From: CAWBOY01 sp963790585
GTDB lineage: Bacteria > Planctomycetota > Planctomycetia > Gemmatales > Gemmataceae
DNA: 64,000 nt
NCBI GenBank assembly: GCA_963790585.1
Contig: CAWBOY010000007.1
Span: 124,001-188,000 of the forward strand
Direction of reading: 5' to 3'
Shown here: one piece after another, positions 27,401-38,227 of the stretch
Numbering within the stretch: the stretch's first letter is position 1
How the letters are laid out: every line of letters starts with the position of its first letter
Notes under the pieces: model-generated
Databases searched by the model: none
What the model saw: only the letters and a program-made list of their open reading frames with translations
Told to the model about the DNA's origin: nothing
Made by a program: the position numbers and the translations under genes

Positions 27401-30400
27401 AGTTCAAGCTGACCTTCAACGGCTCGACGACCGCACCGCTTCTTTATACCGGTACAGCTGCCGACATAGCGACGATCCAGGCCGCTCTCAACGCACTGCC
27501 TACCATCGGAGGGGCGACTGATGTCGCGGGAACCGCTACGGTTTCCCAGCCAAGCAGCGGCATGTTTTCCGTGACTTTTGGCGGATCGTTCATTGGTTTC
27601 AATCAAACACAGCTGACCGGGCTGATCTCGTCCGGCCCTGGGACGATTTCCGAGGTCCAGACTATCACGCTGACCGGTGCTGTCGCCAATTCGACTCAAC
27701 TCACACTGACATTTAACGGCGCGACCACGGCTCCATTGCTTTACACAGGCACGCCTGTCGACGCCGGCACATTCCAAAACGCGCTCAATTCACTTTCTAC
27801 AGTGAATGGCGTTGGCGGTACGGTTACAGTAACGCGAGCTGGTAACGGGATATTTAATATCTCGTTCGGTGGCACACTGGGCGGGTTTGGCCAAACTCAA
27901 ATCACTGGAGCGGTAACCACCGGACCTGGCAGCATTCTCGGAACAACAGGTGTCACAGGTGCTGGCGGCACGGTGGTGGCGGCGGGCGCCTCATTGCAGC
28001 TTCAAGGTAGCGTGACGATCGCCGGCGAACCTTTAATCGTGCAAGGCAGTGGTATCAGTACCTCGCCCAACGTACCCGAACAATGGTTCTCTGTAGGCCC
28101 CGCGCCGATCACGAACGGCGGCAGCCCTGGCAATCAAATCAATACCGGCCGAGTCACCGCAGTTACAGTCGATCCCACCGACAACAATGTCATTTACATA
28201 GGCACGGCCGGCGGCGGCGCGTGGAAAACGATCGATAACGGCAAGACGTGGCGACCTCTGTTCGAGAATCAAAAGGCACTCTACGTCGGCGCCATCGCGA
28301 TCGATCCAACCAATGCCCAAACAATTTACCTCGGCACCGGTGATACGAATAATTCAACAGATAGCTTCTATGGCACGGGCGTTTACAAATCGACCGACTC
28401 TGGTATTACGTGGAGTCTCCTCTTAGGATCGAGTGCCAATCCGTTCGCCAGCCGAGGCATCTCGAAAATCATTGTCGACCCGAACAATCCATCAAATATC
28501 TTCGTGGCAAGTGGCGATGGTGGACCATCGGCGCCCGGTCAGGACGAAGTCCAGGATTTCGTATCGGCAGTAAGTCCAATCACTCTCTCCTTTGAAGGTG
28601 TCACGACCGCACCGTTCAACTACACCGGCAATCCAGCTACCGACGTTCCCGTTATTACTGCCGCTCTGCAAGCTCTTTCCACTATCGGCGGCGTTGGTGG
28701 CATTGTGACCGTTGCGTCTGACGGCGCCGGCGGTTACACCGTAACGTTCAGCGGCACGCTTAGTAACCAGTCCCTGCCAATAATGGTTGTGAATCCTGGA
28801 CCGACTAACACAGCCATCGCCATCACGACATTTGGCTATCCGCCGATGGTAGTTAACGGAACCTTGGCTGTAACCGCCTCCAACGCGCCAGGAGTCTGGC
28901 GCTTCGACGGCACCTCCTGGTTCGACATGACAGATGTGGTCTCACCGTTCCGCAGCACCACCTACGGCCAAACGCCCTACACCGCGCCGCCACCACCCGC
29001 GTCGAATACCGGTTTGGGTCCAGTCAACACTCCGGGGCCTGACGATAATTATCTCATAACTTTCCCGCAGACCGATGCAACGTGGACAGATCTTAGCCTG
29101 ATCTATACGGATACATCGAATCTTGGTTTGCCCCAGCAGTTCTGGCAGCCAGTGTTGTACGCTGCCTTGGGTACCGCGGAAGGAAGCCCAACGGGTACAT
29201 CCAGCATTGGCGTCCTCACAACATCGTATAACGGCGTCTTCTGGTCCGAGAATCCGGAAGGCTCGACGATGCCTATTTGGTACGTCGGCGATCCGGGCGG
29301 AACCGACCAGGTTCCTGCCACGTCCCCCACGGCCCCCGACAATCGCCCAGGCAGCGAATACCCCGTGGCTGACTTCTCGACTTACAATTACAAGAATGGC
29401 ACGCCCGCAACGATCACGAATTCCACGATCAAAGTGTCGGCCGTTGCTGGCGGCACATTGAATTCCACCACCGTGTTTTCGACGATAGCCGGTATCGGCG
29501 GCGGCCTGCTCAACGTCGAATACAGCAGCGACGGCGGTCAGCAGTGGAAAAACCTTCCTGGGTCAGGCACGAATCCGCCCAATTATTTGGCGTTCGAAGG
29601 CACATACGCCAACACATTGATCGCCCAGAACGCAACGACTGTTGTAGTCGGCGGACAGCAGATCTATGTGACCACCAATACCGGTACACAATGGACTAAT
29701 ATCTCGGTCGATGCCAACGGCAACGGGCCGCACGGCTCTGATCACGCGATGTATTTCGATTCCCAAAACCGCCTCATCGTGGCCACGGATGGAGGCGTTT
29801 GGCGCCTGTCCGCCTTGGTGGGCGGCACCTGGACTGATTTGAACGGCAACCTGGCGATCTCGCAAATCAACGGCGTCGATTCCAATCCAGACAACTTCAA
29901 CCAGCTGCTCGCCGGCGCTCAGTCGAACGGCACGGAGACTTACGATAACAATCCTGGCTGGACGCAGGTGGACGGTTCCGGCACTCAGGGCGGCGGCAAC
30001 GTCTATATCGATCCGAAGAATCCACAAAACATGTACGCCGTGCAAACCCAGCTCGGCGCCGATGCCATGGTCCGCAGATCTTTGAATGGCGGAGCGAGTT
30101 GGTCCACGATATATCCCAATGCCACAACGGCCGCCACTTCGACATATGCGACCGTGTCCCCGCTCGTGCTCGATCAGATAAATACCTCGCGCCTATTGCT
30201 CGGCGGCACCAAGTTCACTGCCGGCAGCCTGGAGGAATCGACCAATCAGGGTAACACCTGGATTAATCTTAAGGTGCCGAACGCAATTGCAGCCGTGACT
30301 GCAATCGCGATCGCTGGCTACCAGGGCACATACGTCGCCGATACAGGCTTCACCGATATCTCCGATCAAGGTGCGAATACCTATGATCCGAACACCATCT

Positions 30401-33333
30401 ATGTCACAGACGGCAATAACATCTATCTGACAAAGGATCACGGCCAATCTTGGGTGAATCGAACAGGCACGGTCCCCGCCAGCGCCATTCAAGCTCTCGT
30501 AGTCGATCCTCGCAACCGCGACACATTGTATGCGATCCGCAACGTGTTTGATTCGGGCAATCTCGTATATGAGTCCACCGATGCTGGGCAATCCTGGACC
30601 AATATCACAGGCAATTTGCCAAACGAGCCGGTCTGGTCGCTCGTCGTCGACCCGAGAACCAGTTACCTCTACGTCGGTACCGACATCGGCGTTTATACCT
30701 CGACCAACGGCGGGACGACCTGGACTCGATTCGGCGCCGGACTTCCCAATGTCCAAGTCAAGGTTTTAACCTTGAATCAGACGACGGATACGATGCTGGC
30801 CGGTACCTATGGGCGCAGTGTGTTCCAGCTGTTCCTCGATGCGCCGCAGACCAACGTTAATCCGGCAAATGGCGCCATGGTCGCGCTCAGCGGCTCATCC
30901 GTGTGGACCGGGCCAGTCATCTTGGGCGCGGCTACGACATTCGCCGCCGACGGAACACAGTTGATTCAGAACGGCCTGTCGACCGCCCAAATCAATATCC
31001 TGGGACCGATCAGCGATCTCGCTCCTAACGGAAACTTTTATGTAACGAAGCAGGGCGAAGGCAACGTCATATTCTCCGGCACGAATGTTTACGGTGGCGT
31101 GACGGAGGTCCAGCAGGGCGTCTTGATCGCCCATAACCCGAATGCCTTAGGTAGCTCAGCCCCGACGGCCGGTACGATCGTCGACGTAGGCGCCGCCCTG
31201 GAACTTGAGTCCAATCTCAATTTGGAGCCGATCCAACTGAATGGTGACGGAATCCTATTTAACGGCCACTACACGGGCGCGCTGCGCAGCGTCAGCGGTA
31301 GCAACACCTACACCGGCACGATCACGCTGAACACGAATTCCACCATCGGCGTCGACTCCGGAAGCACGTTGACCATCGGCAACAACGGGCAAGGCTCCAT
31401 CACCGATGGCGGCGCGGGCTTCAACCTCGTCAAAGAATTGACCGGCACATTGTTCCTGGACGACTCCAATAGCTACGGTGGCTCCGGAGTCTTCCAACTT
31501 CCCAATGATTTCAACGGTGGAGCGACCGGAACGACATTCTCCGCCGGCACAGTGATCGCTCAGGGCGCTCTCAACGTTGCGAATAACCTAGCTTTGGGAG
31601 CGAACACGACGACGACGGTCCTTGATGGCGCTCAATTGCAAATTCAAGGAAACACGACGATCGGCAACGAGACCCTCGTACTGACCGGCACCGGTATTTT
31701 CGGCTCGGGAGCAATGGAAAGCGTCAGCGGAAGCAACACTTGGACAGGCCCCGTGACGTTGTCTTCGTCGGCCAACGACGCTGGGTTTGCTCCGCCAACC
31801 ACTCCGCTATCCAACGTTGCGATCAATGTCCTTGCCAACAGCCCAACTGATAGCCTCACCTTAAGCGGCGCCGTTGGCGAGATCTCGCTGCTGCCGCTTG
31901 GTATCATCAAACTGGGCACCGGCAAACTCGTGTTCTCGAACTCCAATACCTATGAGGGGCCAACCTTCGTCACTGCCGGCGTGCTCAACGTTCAGGACCC
32001 GAATTCACTCGGCCTGATGCGCGATGAAATCCAGAATATTACTGTTAAAGGCGGAAATCAGAAACTCGTAATCACCGGGCCGCCTACCGGTAGCTTCACG
32101 CTTTCCTTCAACGGCGCAACCACGACGCCTTTGGCCGGAAACGCAAACGCTGTCACCATTGGTTTAGCTCTAAACGCTCTCAGTACCATCGGCGGCGTGG
32201 GCGGGAGCGTTAATTTGACCCCCACGGGCCCCCAAACCTTTACCATCACGTGGGGCGGCGCTTTCGCCGGTATGACAGAGCCCCTCATTGTCGGCGCCGG
32301 CACTGGCGGAGACACGGCCACCGTTACGGCGCTCGGTTCGTTCAAAGTGACCTTCAACGGAAAATCAACCGCCAATCTGCCGTACGATATTACTCCTGCT
32401 AACCTCGCAACTGCTCTCGACGGTCTGAGCTCGATCGGTGGCGCGGGCGGGTCGGTGAACGTAACGCAAACGGGCAATGTGTATCAAGTTGACTTTTCTG
32501 GCAGCTTGGGTGCTTTGCCCCAGCCATTAATGACTGTTACGTCAAACAACGGCACCGTTTCATCGGTGGCCCGATACGTAACCGGCAGTGCAACGACCTT
32601 CACAACTGTCTCGTCTGGCGCCACGCTGCAGATGCAGGGCAACAACTTTGCGATCTCGACCGACATTCTCACGCTCTATGGTCCAGGATTCGGTAATGCC
32701 GGCGCACTGGAAAATGTCAGCGGCAATAATACGTGGGCGAATTCGATCATCCTCGCCAGCGATAGCTCGATCAGCGCGGATGGCACCTCGTCTTTGACGA
32801 TTAGCGGCATCATCCAAGATCCGTCGCCTGCACCGTCACCTGTTGCCATGCTTACGAAAGTCGGAACAGGTACAGTCGATTTGACAGCCGCCAACACTTA
32901 CACCGGCTTGACCAATATCCCCAAGGGAACTCTTCTCGTCGATGGCACCATTGGCAACGTAAATTTGGATGGTGGCGAGCTTGGCGGCACGGGTACAGTC
33001 GGCACCGTGACCTCTGCTGTCACCGGCGGGACCGTACAGGTTGGCGATAGCTTGACTAGTCCCGGAACACTGACGAGCGGTGCCGAAACGTGGAACGCTG
33101 CGACGACTGTGTCCGTGGCTCTCAATAGCACTGCGGCAGGCCAGTTTAGCGTTCTCAATGTCAATGGAAATCTCGCCATCAGCGGCGCTACCCTTGCGGG
33201 CTTTGTGGCGCGGGCGTCAATATCGGGGACACGTTTACCATCATCAATACGATCGGTGGCACTATCTCCGGCACGTTTACGTCAAGCTTCGGTCCTGACA
33301 CTGCCTTTATCGGCGGCGACCAATTCAGTGTGA
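24436..33333 (+). CDS. Giant surface protein, N-terminal part: PATR repeats and a BNR/sialidase-like propeller
   Basis: Start at 24436 gives a basic N-terminus ending RRRLSLEHLESRITPT, the 'LExR' motif seen on many exported planctomycete proteins; a start at 24352 adds 28 residues. Then come about ten autotransporter-associated beta-strand repeats (for example GTGTLIFTTPNTYTGATNVQ). Residues about 1214-2135 form a BNR/VPS10/Ycf48-like propeller with repeated AIDPTNAQTIYLGTG and STDGG-like Asp-boxes (YKSTDSGITW, STNGGTTWTR). Five copies of an about 90-residue module (LTFNGATTAPLLYTG ... VTFGG) occur before, inside and after it. The last 40 or so residues as read are out of frame after about 33208; the gene truly continues into the next feature. 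Likely secreted adhesin or S-layer-like fibre; ligand unknown. Confidence 0.9.
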   Translation: MLPFSWARWLRSLMRPQVRTYRKPRRRLSLEHLESRITPTTYIWTGGGANNLWSNPANWSTNSAPTGVASSLEDLVFPASPTASVTQNDLPLVGGVKPTFDSISLPGSGYTLQGNAIILGNVFNSGSGSITVGQNVSLDTISLDIQLGATPGSEQFIIVNAGATLNVSSHLMGPANSTLAKENTGTLILSNDNSQLNGPIAIDAGILQITNANALGSGSSSTTVATNAQLQVNNVLGPINEALTINGPGPSNDGALLNLAGSNKWAGTVTMASNSYIGATAGVLNITGVISDLGAGASVTKVGHGEVIFATANTYRGQTTVDDGILDIQNPLSLGTADNTAATSTIVNQSLTQFGTLQIDDPTGVGFTITNELLTLNGGGYNPGTGTLGALYNFSGNNTWAGNIIIGSPNPVGSAATIDVAPKTTLTVTGNGPGASGVPQVAITSPNGAYAVNKTGTGTLIFTTPNTYTGATNVQAGILEIKDSDALGTGTVTVSNAATLELAVDNLKDSVTADTKHLTVANTLNLLGLGINGVGALYSHTGINTWTGPIFLENGSGAVAIGVDPAANPTGSPYNYDVLADGTVIDDSLKITGNIGNFGAGAAIQLSEQLNKVDAGQLILPKANTYNGAENGTSTDIQAGWVTIENSKSLGLLLSDPTINAKILNDVGLTVEPVVRVEGGASLHILPLSGSFDLVNNFVLSGVGPTIAGYPLVSQKGALMSLSGSNILEGNIQLGGTVGIGVEQVFSSNPSAVPAGTYSANYFSQLVTTGQLSDGGGPSGVTKFGSQRLILQGPGTYTGANDISAGVLLVQNNTALGAGGSSTTVENGAALEFGTSIAAENGGIASGIDVFNEQLILNGTGNANFGDNTVTVFSSNGTFGPAADTLSPIDVLWNGPVTLNTAAVFQVQPNSRINFIGTIDDSPNPSVSGSDITLTGGGELALAGVNTYRGTTYENQGVLTLEGNQSLGSTGISTVQTFGFNGALANLTKFKLTFNGSTTAPLLYTGTAADIATIQAALNALPTIGGATDVAGTATVSQPSSGMFSVTFGGSFIGFNQTQLTGLISSGPGTISEVQTITLTGAVANSTQLTLTFNGATTAPLLYTGTPVDAGTFQNALNSLSTVNGVGGTVTVTRAGNGIFNISFGGTLGGFGQTQITGAVTTGPGSILGTTGVTGAGGTVVAAGASLQLQGSVTIAGEPLIVQGSGISTSPNVPEQWFSVGPAPITNGGSPGNQINTGRVTAVTVDPTDNNVIYIGTAGGGAWKTIDNGKTWRPLFENQKALYVGAIAIDPTNAQTIYLGTGDTNNSTDSFYGTGVYKSTDSGITWSLLLGSSANPFASRGISKIIVDPNNPSNIFVASGDGGPSAPGQDEVQDFVSAVSPITLSFEGVTTAPFNYTGNPATDVPVITAALQALSTIGGVGGIVTVASDGAGGYTVTFSGTLSNQSLPIMVVNPGPTNTAIAITTFGYPPMVVNGTLAVTASNAPGVWRFDGTSWFDMTDVVSPFRSTTYGQTPYTAPPPPASNTGLGPVNTPGPDDNYLITFPQTDATWTDLSLIYTDTSNLGLPQQFWQPVLYAALGTAEGSPTGTSSIGVLTTSYNGVFWSENPEGSTMPIWYVGDPGGTDQVPATSPTAPDNRPGSEYPVADFSTYNYKNGTPATITNSTIKVSAVAGGTLNSTTVFSTIAGIGGGLLNVEYSSDGGQQWKNLPGSGTNPPNYLAFEGTYANTLIAQNATTVVVGGQQIYVTTNTGTQWTNISVDANGNGPHGSDHAMYFDSQNRLIVATDGGVWRLSALVGGTWTDLNGNLAISQINGVDSNPDNFNQLLAGAQSNGTETYDNNPGWTQVDGSGTQGGGNVYIDPKNPQNMYAVQTQLGADAMVRRSLNGGASWSTIYPNATTAATSTYATVSPLVLDQINTSRLLLGGTKFTAGSLEESTNQGNTWINLKVPNAIAAVTAIAIAGYQGTYVADTGFTDISDQGANTYDPNTIYVTDGNNIYLTKDHGQSWVNRTGTVPASAIQALVVDPRNRDTLYAIRNVFDSGNLVYESTDAGQSWTNITGNLPNEPVWSLVVDPRTSYLYVGTDIGVYTSTNGGTTWTRFGAGLPNVQVKVLTLNQTTDTMLAGTYGRSVFQLFLDAPQTNVNPANGAMVALSGSSVWTGPVILGAATTFAADGTQLIQNGLSTAQINILGPISDLAPNGNFYVTKQGEGNVIFSGTNVYGGVTEVQQGVLIAHNPNALGSSAPTAGTIVDVGAALELESNLNLEPIQLNGDGILFNGHYTGALRSVSGSNTYTGTITLNTNSTIGVDSGSTLTIGNNGQGSITDGGAGFNLVKELTGTLFLDDSNSYGGSGVFQLPNDFNGGATGTTFSAGTVIAQGALNVANNLALGANTTTTVLDGAQLQIQGNTTIGNETLVLTGTGIFGSGAMESVSGSNTWTGPVTLSSSANDAGFAPPTTPLSNVAINVLANSPTDSLTLSGAVGEISLLPLGIIKLGTGKLVFSNSNTYEGPTFVTAGVLNVQDPNSLGLMRDEIQNITVKGGNQKLVITGPPTGSFTLSFNGATTTPLAGNANAVTIGLALNALSTIGGVGGSVNLTPTGPQTFTITWGGAFAGMTEPLIVGAGTGGDTATVTALGSFKVTFNGKSTANLPYDITPANLATALDGLSSIGGAGGSVNVTQTGNVYQVDFSGSLGALPQPLMTVTSNNGTVSSVARYVTGSATTFTTVSSGATLQMQGNNFAISTDILTLYGPGFGNAGALENVSGNNTWANSIILASDSSISADGTSSLTISGIIQDPSPAPSPVAMLTKVGTGTVDLTAANTYTGLTNIPKGTLLVDGTIGNVNLDGGELGGTGTVGTVTSAVTGGTVQVGDSLTSPGTLTSGAETWNAATTVSVALNSTAAGQFSVLNVNGNLAISGATLAGFVARASISGTRLPSSIRSVALSPARLRQASVLTLPLSAATNSV

Positions 33334-36300
33334 CGTACAACGCAACGAGCGTGGTTATTCAGCGCGTACTGGAAGCCGCAACTGTCGGAATCACTTCTTC
33401 GTCGAATCCATCGGTCTTCGGTCAACCAGTGACGTTCACGGCATCGGTAACCACGGCTCCTTTAGGAAGCGGCACGCCGACTGGGTCGATCACCTTCTAC
33501 ATCGATGGCGTACCGCAATCGAGCAGCGTGACGATGTCCGGTGGCAAGGCGAGTATCACTCTTAGCAACTTGGCCGTCAGTGCGGTTCCTCATTCGATTA
33601 GTGCCAGCTACAGCGGCGACGGCAATTTCGCAGCGATTCCGGAACCCGTGGTCGTGCCGTTCAGTCAGACCGTCAATCAAGCGAGCACGACGACGACAGT
33701 CTCGGCTTCGCCCATCAGTGGCGACATCTACGGCCAGACGATCACACTGACCGCTTCCGTTACCGTCAATGCGCCGAGTGCTTCTGGCATTCCCGACATG
33801 GGTACGGTCACTTTCTATGACGGATCGGCTGCTACCGGCATCCTCTTGGGTTCCGCGCCGCTGACCGCGGGCTCAGCGTTCATCAACGTTTCGAACCTAA
33901 GCGTAAATACCGCCGCGGGACACACAATCACCGCGGTCTACAGCGGCGACACCAGCTATGTCGCAAGCACGGGTACGCTTTCAGGTTATCAAGTCGCGCC
34001 GGCCGGAACGACGACCACGTTGACCGCATCGCCGGCGAGCGGTGATGTTTTCGGTCAGACTGTCACGCTGACCGCCACGGTTTCGGCGACCCCGGCCGTC
34101 GACGGCGGTACTGTCAGCTTCTATGACGGTTCTATCACGCCCGCCAATCTCATCGGGACGACAAGCGTCGACACAAGTACAGGTATTGCCTCCATCTCAA
34201 CCAGCAATCTGAGCGTTAACACCTCCGGTGGACATACTCTCATTGCTGTGTACAACGGCGACACGAATTTTACCGCCAGCTCCAACTCGATCTCCAATTA
34301 CCTTATCTCGCAGGCTAACTCGACCACGACTGTAACCGCCACGCCGGCGAGCGGCGACGTTTATGGTCAAAACGCGACTTTCACGGCCACGCTTGCTTCC
34401 ACCCTGACGGGTGCGCCTGCGCCGGCTAGCGGTACGGTGACCTTCTATGATGGAGACGTCGTCAACGGCACATTCCTCGGCAGCTCTACTGTGACCGTGA
34501 GTAACGGCATCGCGACGGCCACATTGAACTACGCGAATCTATCAGTTAGCCCGACAGGCCATACGATCACGGCGGTTTACTCGGGCAACGGCAATTACAT
34601 ATTCAGCGCCGGAGCGCTGTCGAATTACATCGTGTCGCCGGCCGCCACTACAACCACTGTCGCTGCTAACCCAGCGCCTGGAAGTGTATTTGGCCAATCG
34701 GTCAATTTCTCCGCCATCATCACTTCGAACAGTCCGAGCACGCTCACGCCGGATGGCGGCACCGTCAATTTCTACGACGCTGGCACCTTAATCGGCAGCG
34801 GCACTGTCATCGTAAGCGGCGGCGTGGCGAAGGCTCAGCTCAATATCTCGTCGCTCAGCGTCACAAGCCACAATATTAGCGCCACGTACTTAGGCGATGC
34901 AAACTTCGTCGGCAGCACGGGCGTGCTCTCGAACTACACCGTGTCGCTGGCGAATACCACGACCACGCTAACGGCTTCGCCATCTTCGGGATCGTTCGGG
35001 CAACCCGTGACCTTCACGGTAACTGTGGTATCGAAGGCTCCGAGTCGCGCTAACATTGACGGCGGTACTGTCAGCTTCTACGACGGTTCGGTTTCCACCG
35101 CTAATCTCCTCGGAACTGTGCCTTTGGTTGTCACGACCGGTGTGGGCACCGGCACATTCACCACGTCGAGTCTCGCGGTCAATACCACGCCGGGTCACAC
35201 AATCATCGCCGTCTACTCAGGCGATTCCGAATTCGCTACGAGTACGGGCAATCTATCGAACTACCAGGTGGCCAAGGCTGGAACGATCACGACGGTCGGC
35301 GCCTCACCAAGCTCGGGTGATATATTTGGCCAGCCGGTGACTTTGACGGCTAGTGTCACGACCAATTTCACCGGCGGACCGATGGCAGATGGTGGCACCG
35401 TTAGCTTCTACGACGGCGTTGCCGGCAATGGACTCTTCCTCGGCTCGGCGCCGGTCAACACGACTACAGGCATCGCGAGCCTCACTACGTCACTACTTTC
35501 CGTGAATACAGCTTCAGGCCACACTATCACTGCCGTCTACTCAGGCGATACGAACTTCGCCGCCGGCAGCGGCTCGCTGACGAATTACCTGGTATTCCCA
35601 GTGAATACCAGTACGACAGTCACCGGTAATCCAACGAGCGGTGTGTACGGCCAGTCTTCCATCTTCACGGCGACGATCGCTCCGACCACGACTGGCAGCC
35701 CCGTTCCGAGTGGTGGCTCGGTCACGTTCTACGACGGATCCGCCGCAACCGGAACTCAGCTAGGAGTGGGGACAGTAACCGTGCTCAATGGCGTCGCCAG
35801 CGCCACTCTCACGGTAGGTAATTTGGCCGTTACCCCAGCTGGTCACACAATAACCGCGGTCTACTCCGGCTCGACAAACTTCTCGGGCAGCAGTGGGGCG
35901 CTCGTGAATTACATCGTGGCGCCCGCCAACACGACGACTTCGATCGCGGCCAATCCCGGCAGCGGCGATGTCTATGGCCAGTCTGTGCTTCTGACAGCCA
36001 CCGTGGCGACAGCCGGGATCGGCGGCATTCGGCCGGACGGCGGCACTGTAAGTTTCTATGACGGATCTGCGGCAACCGGTACGCTACTTGGCTCCGGAAC
36101 GGTCAATGTGAATAGCGGCATCGCCACGCTGACAACTTCCGCCTTGTCTTCGACCTCGGTAACGGGCCACACCATCACGGCCGTATATTCGGGAACCACG
36201 AACTTCAAAGGTAGCTCGGGCTCACTCACGAATTACGGAGTCGCCGCGGTTCACACCACAACCACAATCACTCCGTCGCCGGCCTCAGGAGCAGTCTTCG

Positions 36301-38123
36301 GTAGTTCCGTCACCTTGACCGCCAAGGTGACAGCCAATCTTCCGAGCCTGGCAGTTCCGGATGGAGGAACGGTTTCGTTCTACGATGGTCTACCCGCCAC
36401 CGGAATCTTCCTCGGGTCGTCCGCTGTCAACCCGACAACAGGAACCGCCAGCTTCACGACGACTAAGCTTTCCGTGTCGAGCAGTCATACGTTGTTCGCC
36501 GTCTATTCGGGCGATACGAACTTCGTGACCAGCTCCGGCGGTATAACGGGCTATCAGGTTACGGGTGTCGGCTCAAAAACCAGCGTCAGTGCTTCGCCGG
36601 CCAGCGGAGATACCTACGGGCAAAATGTGACGCTGACGGCTAATCTCACAGCTGCCACGACCGGTGGGCCTATCCCAGATGGCGGCACCGTTCGATTCTA
36701 CGACGGCACGACGAGCGGCACTTTGCTTGGTGTGGCGAACGTCGTAGTCGCCAACGGCACGGCGACGGCGACGTTGAACACGACTGCACTGTCAATCAGC
36801 GCGACCGGCCACACCATCACCGCCTTTTATGCTGGTGACAACAACTTCACCTCCAGCTCGGGCTCTCTGTCGAACTACGTTGTCGCCCAGGGGGTCTCAG
36901 TAACCTCGGTGTCGGCCAACCCCGTTGCCAATCCTACTTACGGCCAGGCGGTATCGCTCATTGCGACGATCACCGGTCAAGGTGCGAACGCGGCCCCGGT
37001 CGATGGCGGGACGGTGAAGTTCTACGATGGAACGGCGGCATCCGGCACACTCTTGGGAACCGCTACTGTGAATGCGACGACGGGCGTGGCCACATTGTCC
37101 ACCTCGACGCTTGCCGTCACCAGCAATGGCCACACAATCACCGCAGTCTACTCGGGCGACGGGAATTTCCTCGGCAGCACAGGTACGAAGACGAACTACA
37201 CCATCGTTCGTGCCACGACCAACACGTCCGTTACATCCGCGGCCAACACCGTCGCTTATGGTCAAGCGGTCGTGTTCACTGCGACGGTTGTACCCGTGAC
37301 GGCGGGACCGGTGGCGCCAACTGGCGTGATGTCGTTCTACGTCAACGGCAACTATTACTCGCAGGCGACTGTCACCAACGGTAAGGCGATAATTTCGATT
37401 CCAGGGCTGACTGTCGGCACCTGGTCGGTCACCGGTTACTATGTCGGTGATTCGAACTACTCCGGCAGCTACAACGCGGCCAACGCGGGGGTTGTCACCG
37501 TCCAGGGCAAGGTGACTGAAACAGTAACGGTATCCACGAGTCCAATCAATTACGGACAATCGGCTACTGTTACCGCGGTCATCGCCGCTTCGCCGACGAC
37601 ACCGTTGAGCTCTTCAACTTTGGCCCCGACCGGCGTCGTCTTCTTCTACGTTAATGGCACGTACTTTAATCAAGCAACCCTAGTGAACGGTCGCGCCAGC
37701 GTGGCCACCCCGACGGGACTCCTTGTCGGCCCGTCCACATTCACAGCCTATTACCAAGGTGACAAATACTTCACGAGCCTCTATAACGCCGCGGCATCGG
37801 CGACTTTGATCGTCAAGGGAGCCACGTCGATCGCCCTCGTTTCGACGTCGCCCAGCCTTATCACTGGTGTTCCGCTTACTTACTCCGCAACCATAAAGTC
37901 GGTTTCGCCAGCTTCGGTTACGCCGACCGGTCCCGTCTACTTCTTTGTGGATGGCTCCTATGTGGCCACAGCCACGCTTACGAGTAGCGGAGTAGTGAAT
38001 TTCGCCGTAATGCTCACCCCTGGAGTTCACACTCTCACGGCCTACTATCCGGGAGATACGGACTTCTTTGGCAATCAAATCACCATCGACGAGACCATCT
38101 CCAATAGTGGACGTTTGAACTAA
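33209..38123 (+). CDS. Giant surface protein, C-terminal part: 15 Ig-like repeats
   Basis: Continuation of the preceding gene after a lost base in GTGGCGCGGG at about 33205-33210: with one more G, LAGFV runs on as GAGVNIGDTFTIINTIGGTI. An internal ATG at 33330 overlaps the previous stop but has no ribosome site. The part has about 15 tandem Ig-like (Big_3_5-type) domains of 95-105 residues, each starting like TTTTLTASPASGDVFGQTVT and ending like GHTITAVYSGDTNFxxSSG. The C-terminus (DETISNSGRLN) shows no sorting signal, dockerin or membrane helix. Combined length is about 4,560 residues. The repeats likely form a stalk. Coding DNA repeats invite recombination, but here repeats are well diverged. 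Confidence 0.9.
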
Positions 38124-38131
38124 GCGGTTCT

Positions 38132-38168
38132 CTATCTGCCCCGAGCGTGCCACGCTCGGGGCAGATAG
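38132..38168 (+). terminator. Hairpin after giant gene
   Basis: CTATCTGCCCCGAGCGTG (38132-38149) is the exact complement of CACGCTCGGGGCAGATAG (38151-38168), 8 bp after the stop. There is no immediate T-run, but TTTTCCC follows at 38179. Probably terminates the 13.7-kb transcript. Confidence 0.7.
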
Positions 38169-38227
38169 GTCTCCTACCTTTTCCCATTGTTTTGCCGCGC
38201 CCGTCAATTCCTAAGAGCCTATCCGAA

